The notes below the pieces were generated by a model. The model was given only the letters and a program-made list of their open reading frames with translations. It ran no database searches and had not been told where the DNA came from. A stretch of DNA of 64,000 nt from Agrostemma githago (lineage: Eukaryota > Streptophyta > Magnoliopsida > Caryophyllales > Caryophyllaceae), in assembly GCA_958450325.1 (NCBI GenBank), contig OY288251.1, positions 68,837,666 through 68,901,665 on the forward strand. The letters are read 5' to 3'. Positions 56,862 to 64,000 of the stretch are shown here, in pieces; the stretch's first letter is position 1; every line of letters starts with the position of its first letter. Position numbers and translations under genes: made by a program.

Positions 56862-59800
56862 TCATTGATTTGATGAAGGTTCGGGCTGAGAATCTAACTT
56901 TTGAGTTACACGAGTATTGTAAGAACTGCAGTCACTGCATTTGTGCCCAAATATGTGAAACCTCACTGTGCTGGTACTGCTGCAGTCATTGCAAAGAACC
57001 AGTACCTGCCAATTTACATCACATTAGTTCCTAATCATCGAACATCAGAATAGCCATGGATCTTGATAAAATTATCATATGAAAAGAAAGTTTGGAAAAA
57101 TCTTGCTCGATAAGATTTAAGTGAAATTTTAGACTAATTATAAGATTTATAACTCATTACATTTACAGAATGTACCATCAGGAGTTCTCAACAAATTTAA
57201 ATAATGATCTAAAGGATAATACTATTAGCAGGACTGAAGTAGAGTAAAAAGATTCGGGAGAGCAGTACCTCATATTGATACTCATCAGGCATGGGTGTAG
57301 CTGCAACCTACAATGCACAATGGGAATAGTGGACAATGTGAGATAAATTAACAAGTGCCACAACAATATGATAAATTACATTCCGTTAATCACCATCAAT
57401 AACGTCAGAAAACATTCAAGCCATCACCCGAAAAACAACAACAACAATAGAACAGTGCCTCGAGGACATCCGGAAAGGAGGAGTACAGGATGTATGCAGG
57501 CTTACCTTATAGATAAGCTGTTTCCGAATTACTCAATGAAATGATGCATTGAATTATTTTGTCAAATGCTACTTCACAATAAAAAGTGCAACAAGTTTAC
57601 TGAACCATTTGCTTTTATCCTATCATAATTTGAACCAAATAATCACGAGCCTTTAGCCTCCACAGAAAATGGTAAAATTAAAGGTCGTCACTCAACATAA
57701 TTTGAGGTCAGCTAACATCAATCATCATTTGAAACCCTTTAATGCATGAATTCAGCAATGTGGAAAAAAAAGAAAAAAAAAACTAGTTGACACATCTGAA
57801 ATAATGTTTAGATGTGGCCATCACTCAACAAAATGATAAACAATTACTCCGTATATACTATAGGTTCACTACAAAATTGTTGGACTGATCTTAATATTAC
57901 TCGTAACATTTATATTGAATTTTATTCACGACTTCCATTTTTTCTAAGTCTCATTTTATATACTCCCAAGTCCCACCTACTGCAGTTTCTCATTTTTTAA
58001 ACTCCCACCTAGGCACTTATTACAATTTCTTTTCAAAACACTCAGCTTGCCCTGAACACCCATTTCGCAAAATAATAGGACTGTACTTTTACCCAAAAAA
58101 AATCATGAAATATCTTTATTTTTGCCAAAAGCAAGAAAATGTCCATTCATGACCAATGTTGCGGAAAATGCCATTTGTTTTTGACAAAACAGACTTTCCG
58201 TAGAAGTTTTAGAGAACCCTCCTCTCAACCTTCTTCCTCCTCCCCAAAAACCCTAGCCTCCAAAAAAAAAACTTGGGGCTTCCACCATTAATTGGCAGTA
58301 AGCCCCCCAATATAGTTTTAGTATCGTAATAGTATTAGTATTATAGTTATAATAATTGTCCTCTCCGTTTGGAGAGTTTCGCTCCCATCAATTGATGGGT
58401 TTCGCTCTCTCTTTTAGGAAAGTTGTTCAATCTATGATAGCAGATAGGACGCGGAAGATCAGTACCACAATCGTTCTTTATATGGTATCTCAAATTATGT
58501 CAGATTGGCGGCTACAATCTATCAAGTTAGATGAAATCGATTCTCTTCAAGACTTTGGAAGATCCGAAGACCCTCTTGTGAAAAGATGTATCATTAAACA
58601 GTGATATGTTGAAAGAGGATGTGCAGAAGCGGAGTTCAAAATCATAGTGAGAGATCTTTGTTTTAACGAGAATTTATTTTACTCAAATTTTATAGTATTG
58701 TATCCATTCAAATTCGATATAATTTGTAGATATCGTATGACTTTTATTAATGAAATGATCTTTCCGCTAAAAAAAAATAGAAGTTTTAGAGAAAGTTTCA
58801 GAAAAGATGGGAATTTTGGAAAATATTATAAAAGGCGCAAGTTCTGAAAATAGGGTATATTATAGGCAAATGCAAGACCGCAAGAGTTTCGAATTAGTTC
58901 ATTATATTATGGATATATTCATCTAAAAGTAAAAACAACACTCCTTTTTTGTCTGATCTCCTCAAACATAAGAGGTGAGCTAAGATACACAATACTTTAC
59001 TCTTCTCATTTTTTAAGTTAAACATAAACAGAAAAAAAAATAGATAATCAAAAGGCAATAATTCTTCAATTACCTCAACATCTAATCTTTGCCAATGCAT
59101 AGACATGTCCACAGTTGACTTGGAGCACATTGGGCACCGGTACCTAGTTCGCGGTACAAATTTACAGAATAAGTGAAATAAAAAATGAGTAATAAACAAG
59201 AATTAAAAAGACATGTTATCAATCAACAGTATTAAACAATTACGATCGAAAAATACACAAAAAGAACAGTTAGTCAAGGACCCATTAGAGAGCAGAGGTA
59301 GACAGAAAACAGAAGACAAAGAAACCTCGGCAGAAAACTCAGAAGAAAACAAACTGACTAAAAGGTTGAGAGATATTACAGGTTGGTCAGGAAAATGCCT
59401 TACTGAAACGGCAACCCTTGTATTCCATACGAATTTAAAAAAAAATCGTTTACTACCCTAGTGAGATCCCTAGATTAACGTCAGCCGCTCCTTAATATCC
59501 TTTGGAATGCAACGTTCATTTCTTCCCAACTAACGGCATCACCATTCACACTTTCTTTCAACCAAAACTCATGAGATCCACCATGGATGTAGGACTCGAT
59601 CACCATCGTTATAAGATATATCATTAATAAATAGGATACCAAGTGAGTGACACCCATGTACAAAAAATAAAAGTGAGGTGGTGTTCAGCAAAAACTAACG
59701 AAGAGGGTGACAACAATATACAAAAATACACCCCAAGCGTGTGTTTGGATACAAAAATAGGATGGAACGGGAGGGGAGGGAAAAGGAAGGAAGAGGAAGG

Positions 59801-62006
59801 GGAGGGGAAGGAACTTTAATCTTGCAGAAGTTTACTCCCCCCCACCTCACAGCAGGCAGTACTTTCTAGTGTTTCTCTATGCTCCGGAAAATACATACAT
59901 TCCAATTATCAGAACATCAGAAACTTTCTAATAGAATTCTACTCCGTAAGAAACAGGATAAAAATCAAAACACAAAAATGCAAGTAAAAGTGTCGATGTG
60001 CTTACTGTCGTTTATCTAACAATTCTGAAAAGCATTCCATGTGTATTGTATGTCCACATCTCATAACTGTTGTCCCTTTAATTGAATCAAAAAGATACTG
60101 CCAACAGAATAAAATACCGTCAGCATATATGAGTACACAAGTGCAAAATATGGTCACTATAAAAAAGAGAGTAACTTGTAGAGCATCAGCTCAATCTTAT
60201 TAGTTCATATCAGACCTCATAGCAGATTGGGCAACAATTCTTCATGGCATTCTCTACGCATGCATGATTATCACGAAGATCAATTGAATAGCAGGACGCT
60301 GCACTTGTAGCAAAACAATGTCATAGAAAGCCCCCAAACATCATAATCTAACTTGTCAATGATATTCAAGAATGTACAGAATAAAATAAAGCATAAAAAG
60401 GTATATGTATTTCACAGTATGTATTAACAAAAAAAAGACAGCTGAAAATGAATCTACCCCTATATGACGTATTTTTACTGCAACAAACAACAAAAAGGCC
60501 ATTGCCACGCTACCTACGACTACAATACAAAATTAGTAATCAACTTTCGCAATCAAAAACAAACCACATTCTAAGTTGCCTTCCCTCAAATCTATTTTTG
60601 AATACATAGCACACACTTTACTTAATGCTTATTAAGCATCATCTTGCAATAGGTAGACGATAAGGTGAAAAGGGCGTACCACACTTCTGGCAATGGAAGA
60701 ACTTATCACGACCACCAACCCTGAAATTAAATGATTGAATGAGTAATGCAGTAAAGTTGTCAATGCAAAAGCACAATTACATGCGACGGAACAAGAGTTG
60801 AGATAGCCAACCTACAAATCCCACAGTCATCACAATGAAACTGCTTCTTGTGTGTCTGAAAAGCGAACAATAAGCACTATGAGAACGAAAGACGGTAATA
60901 AAACTAATCGCTTTTACTAAATAATAGCAAAAAAAAAAAACAATACCTCGTCATCATAGAATCTGCAAACCTCACAGAAGTACTCTCCCATGTTAACCCC
61001 ACAATTCGAGCAAACCCTTGCTACCTGTGTGCACACATGAGTAGAGAGTGTCGACTTTAATCTCGAAACTTAGACATTCTCCCTAGGTTCTAAAATGTTA
61101 CAGCTCACAAGTCAACTATCGAAAATTGAATATCCTTCTCCTATTAACAATACGCAAGGTTTCCTTGCTTTCGAATGCCTAGCTGAATTATTACAGTTGA
61201 GGAAAATTAACAATACGAATCATCTCACCTGTTGTTCAGTGTCACAAACTGCACAAACAACCTGCCAAAAAGCGATTAAACTCCAAGTTCAAAGACGGAA
61301 TTCTAATCGAAATTCAAAATTATGAATCCTAGGCTAAAAAATAGAGAAATTACTAGTTTAACATCGTGGCGAACAAGCTCATGGCGCTCCTTCGGATTAC
61401 TCAACGAGCCCTAAATTCAATTCAATCAAACAACAAACACGAATAAGTAACAAAAATAGCAACCAAAGCTCAGAAATCGCAAAAACAATCTCAAATCGAT
61501 AAAATCCAAAACAAATAGCTCCTTTGGACTACTCAACGAGCTCTAAATTCAAGGAAATCAACAAAAATATCAGTAAAAGTAGCAACGACCGAAGCTCAAA
61601 AATCGCAAAAACAATCACAAGTCAATTTCAAACACAACGAACCCTAAATTCAAACAAACAAGTAAAAAAAACCGATACAAAAGAAGCTAAAAAATCAAGA
61701 AAACAATCAAAAATCAATAAAATCGGAAACAAACCATGACTTCGTTATGACAATGGCGGCAAGTGAAAACGCGATTACAACAAGGAGCAACAAGTTTACA
61801 ACGCCTTCTGTAATGTTCGCATCTGAAAATCGATACAATAATCATGAAATTTCGATCGAGAATATAGAGAGAGAATCAGGCGTAGAGAGGGAGAGGGATA
61901 GAAAAAAGTGAGAATCGTACCCGAATTCGAGTTTCTTGAAATCTTGACGAGTTTCTGGAATGGCGGTGTCTTGGCGATTTTCAGGGACGGAGGATTGTTC
62001 CGCCAT
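56862..62006 (-). CDS. CHYR1: CHY/CTCHY zinc-finger and RING-H2 E3 ubiquitin ligase, CHYR1/RZPF34-like
   Basis: Twelve exons on the minus strand: 62006-61921, 61822-61735, 61410-61354, 61261-61229, 61024-60947, 60855-60812, 60720-60680, 60298-60216, 60097-60006, 59143-59074, 57307-57269, 57005-56862. They join to 284 codons plus TGA; the Arabidopsis protein is about 290. Domains in order: CHY zinc finger (FGCEHYRRRCKLVAPCCNRV from residue 28, then FTCRHCHNE); CTCHY zinc finger (CSNCGVNMGEYFCEVCRFYD, then FHCDDCGICRVGGRDKFFHC); RING-H2 with C165, C168, C184, H186, H189, C192, C205, C208; and a C-terminal zinc ribbon (C242, C245, C260, C263). Related proteins ubiquitinate target proteins and, in Arabidopsis CHYR1, promote ABA-dependent stomatal closure and drought tolerance. 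Intron 10 is 1.8 kb and holds an unrelated plus-strand ORF (58356-58604). Intron 2 repeats the start of exon 3. Confidence 0.95.
58356..58604 (+). other. Unrecognised ORF in intron 10 of the CHYR1-like gene
   Basis: An 82-codon plus-strand frame. From residue ~20 (FRKVVQSMIADRTRKISTTI) to the end (DEIDSLQDFGRSEDPLVKRC) its composition is protein-like, but I know no family. The upstream DNA (AACCCTAGCCTCC, then GCCCCCCAATATAGTTTTAG) looks like a retroposed transcript leader or a LINE 5' end. It may be an inserted retroelement fragment. Confidence 0.25.
61388..61640 (-). repeat. Partial tandem duplication including the 5' end of CHYR1-like exon 3
   Basis: About 61388-61512 and 61519-61640 are diverged tandem copies. 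Both contain CTCAACGAG(C/T)… followed by CTAAATTCAA, which on the minus strand is an AG acceptor plus the first ~24 bases of exon 3, and both continue into AAGCTCA(G/A)AAATCGCAAAA. Confidence 0.8.
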
Positions 62007-63329
62007 TGATGGGGAGCTTGAGTTTGGCGAAACAGAAAAGAGGCAAGGTGTTGGGTGTGTGTGTGCCGTGTTCGCGATGGCTTTTTCTTAGCGGGCTTTT
62101 GTTGAATCTTACAATTACTACCATCAATCCTTCTGAACAAGTAAACAAACAATTCCCTAATTTGTTTTTTTAAATCAGTTATATCGTACTCGATTATATT
62201 TAGTCAACTTTATAAATTGGATTTTTTAGGGTTATTTAACAGGAATCAATCAATAAATATATATTAATAAAGCAGGAATTTTTCAAACGATATGATTGGT
62301 CCAAATTTTTTTAAATTTTTTTTAAGTTAAATAAAAATATAAAAATTTGTATATGAAAAAAATTCTACTCCACCTAAGACTCGATATTTTAAATTTAAAT
62401 AAATAATATATGAATTTGTATAGAAAAAACAATCTTACCCCATTTAAGATTAAAAAAATATCACTATATAAACCGACGATTATCACCTCATTAGGCAACA
62501 AAAATTTGTTTGATACAAGTAATTATTTTAATATTTATTTACTCACCCTCAAAAAATATATAATTAAAATTTTTGAATTTTTTAAATAATTATTATAGTT
62601 TCAACATATTTTTTAATTTAAATAAAGAATATATATAGAAATTTGTGTAGGAAAGAAATAATCTCACACGAGTATTATGACGAGGTAAGAGCAATAATTA
62701 GTTATTAGATATCAACCAACAATCTTTTGAATCTTAAGAGAGTTGCTAAGATTCCAAACTTAGATAAAAATTATCGCATATCATTCCAAACTTACATAAA
62801 ATTTATCGCACATCGAAAAATTATGATGAACTGATGAAATTCTATATAAATAAAAGTAATCATTCGTTCTTATATACTCCTCGCCCTTCCTCCACTTTAA
62901 TTTTGGGAAGAAATCAACAAAGAAAAAATAAAAGAAAGTGGGGTCACAAATAATATGAATCACAAAATATATACGAATAAGGAAAGTGAAACATTTTAGT
63001 GAATTTTTCTAAAAGTAAAATGTGGAACATTTTATTGAAGGGGAGAGGGTATTTCTGTAAACCAACAATCTTTTGAATCTTAGAAAAGCTCATAAGATTA
63101 TAAACTTTTAATTATTATAATATATATTTAATTTATTATATTAATGTGATGTTTTACCATTTAAAGTAAACACTTTTAAGTTGTTTAATAAAAAAATTAT
63201 TGTAACAAAAATATACAAATGAAATACGAGGAGTTAGATTCTTTGGTAGAATTTTTTTCATTAGAATATAAATTTCATATTATTTATTCGAAAAATGATG
63301 AATCTATTTTTATCACACATATATATAAA
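62007..63329. other. Upstream region of the CHYR1-like gene, then AT-rich DNA
   Basis: The first ~150 bases hold the minus-strand 5' UTR and promoter. From about 62250 the sequence is over 75% A+T, with repeated ATTTAAATAA and AATCTTTTGAATCTTA words (62720 and 63069). No gene seen. Confidence 0.5.
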
Positions 63330-64000
63330 AAAAAAAGTAAGATTATCCACTTCGAAAAATTATAATGAAGAGAAAGAATTCTATTATATAAATAAGAGTA
63401 ATCTTTCGTGCTTAGATATCAACAACAAATCTTATTAAGTCCTAAAAAGAGTTGTTAAGACTACAAACCAAAAATATTACTATAAATTTTAAAAATCTCT
63501 TAAAAATATAAACTTAAGTTAAATTGTCCACCCTGAAATATTATAATTCTATAAATAAGAATAATCATTCATCCTTAGATATCAACAAAAAAAAATTAAG
63601 TCTTAAAAAGAGCGATCTTATGATTATAAACTTAAGTTAAATTGTCTCACATTGAAAAATTATACGAGTAATATAATGTGATAGAATTCTATTATATAAA
63701 TAATATAATGTGATAAAATTCTATTATATAAATAAGAGTAATAATCATTCATTTTTAGATATTAATCAAAAATATTTTTAGTCTTAAAAAATCTCTAAAG
63801 ACTATAAAGTTAAGTAAAATTATCTCAAATCGAAAAATTATAATGAGGTCATAGATTTCTATTACACAAATAAGAGTAATAATTCGTTATTAAATAGTAT
63901 TAATCAAAAATCTATTGAGTCATAAAATGAATTTTAAAAGAATGTTTAAGAATATAAACCAAATTTTTTTTTAATTCTCTAGAAATTTAAAAAATATATA
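63330..64000. repeat. Degenerate AT-rich tandem repeat, ~140-175 bp period, continuing past the window
   Basis: The word AAATAA(G/A)A(G/A)TAAT followed by TTAGATATCAA recurs at about 63390, 63555, 63732 and 63870. Each unit then has AGTC(C/T)TAAAAAGAG, TAAACTTAAGTTAAATTGTC and ATTGAAAAATTATA words. Isolated relatives lie near 62700-62860. The right edge lies outside the window. Confidence 0.75.

Noticed and set aside
61095..61739. Plus-strand ORFs rich in Lys, Asn and Ser
   Set aside because: They lie over introns and small exons of the minus-strand CHYR1-like gene and reflect A-rich DNA.

Overview
The window is nuclear DNA of a flowering plant. It shows long genes with many small exons and GT-AG (occasionally GC-AG) introns, plant-specific families (LysM receptor kinase, P-class PPR, purine permease, CC-type glutaredoxins), and many small non-autonomous transposons with Stowaway or PIF/Harbinger ends. 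Frequent 'tacggagta/tactccgta' words and GTGAGACCGTCTC-type terminal repeats made me think of Caryophyllales, but that is only an impression; a dicot is the safe statement.

Layout. 1-533: 3' end of a LYK4/5-type LysM receptor kinase (+). 948-1412: small two-exon membrane protein (-), tail to tail with it. 1579-3658: a cluster of MITEs. 3979-10909: a 16-exon gene for a plastid-targeted SSP411/YyaL-type protein (+), with two GC-AG introns and an 11-nt candidate microexon. 10910-14527: gene-free, with one MITE. 14528-18909: five-finger CCCH zinc-finger protein (+). 19845-22532: intronless P-class PPR protein (+). 24630-25491: 79-residue two-exon protein of unknown function (+). 26067-26411: CC-type glutaredoxin (-). 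29942-37325: UBP23-like ubiquitin protease, 11 exons (+). 40396-41541: PUP11-like purine permease (+). 43914-44222: second CC-type glutaredoxin (+). 44909-48940: tandem array of about ten 333-bp monomers interrupted by a transposon. 50573-50881: third CC-type glutaredoxin (+). 56862-62006: CHYR1/RZPF34-like CHY/RING E3 ligase, 12 exons (-). 62170-64000: AT-rich DNA with a degenerate tandem repeat running off the window.

The genes do not form an operon or obvious pathway cluster; this is ordinary gene-rich euchromatin broken up by small transposons. Two ubiquitin-system genes (UBP23-like and CHYR1-like) and three redox regulators share the interval by linkage only, as far as the sequence shows. 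The CDS models for the SSP411-like, CCCH, UBP23-like and CHYR1-like genes and for the 79-residue protein were assembled by hand from splice sites and reading phase. Each closes in frame. The least ordinary features are the 333-bp array with its dated insertion, the splicing oddities of the SSP411-like gene, and a partial exon duplication in the CHYR1-like gene.
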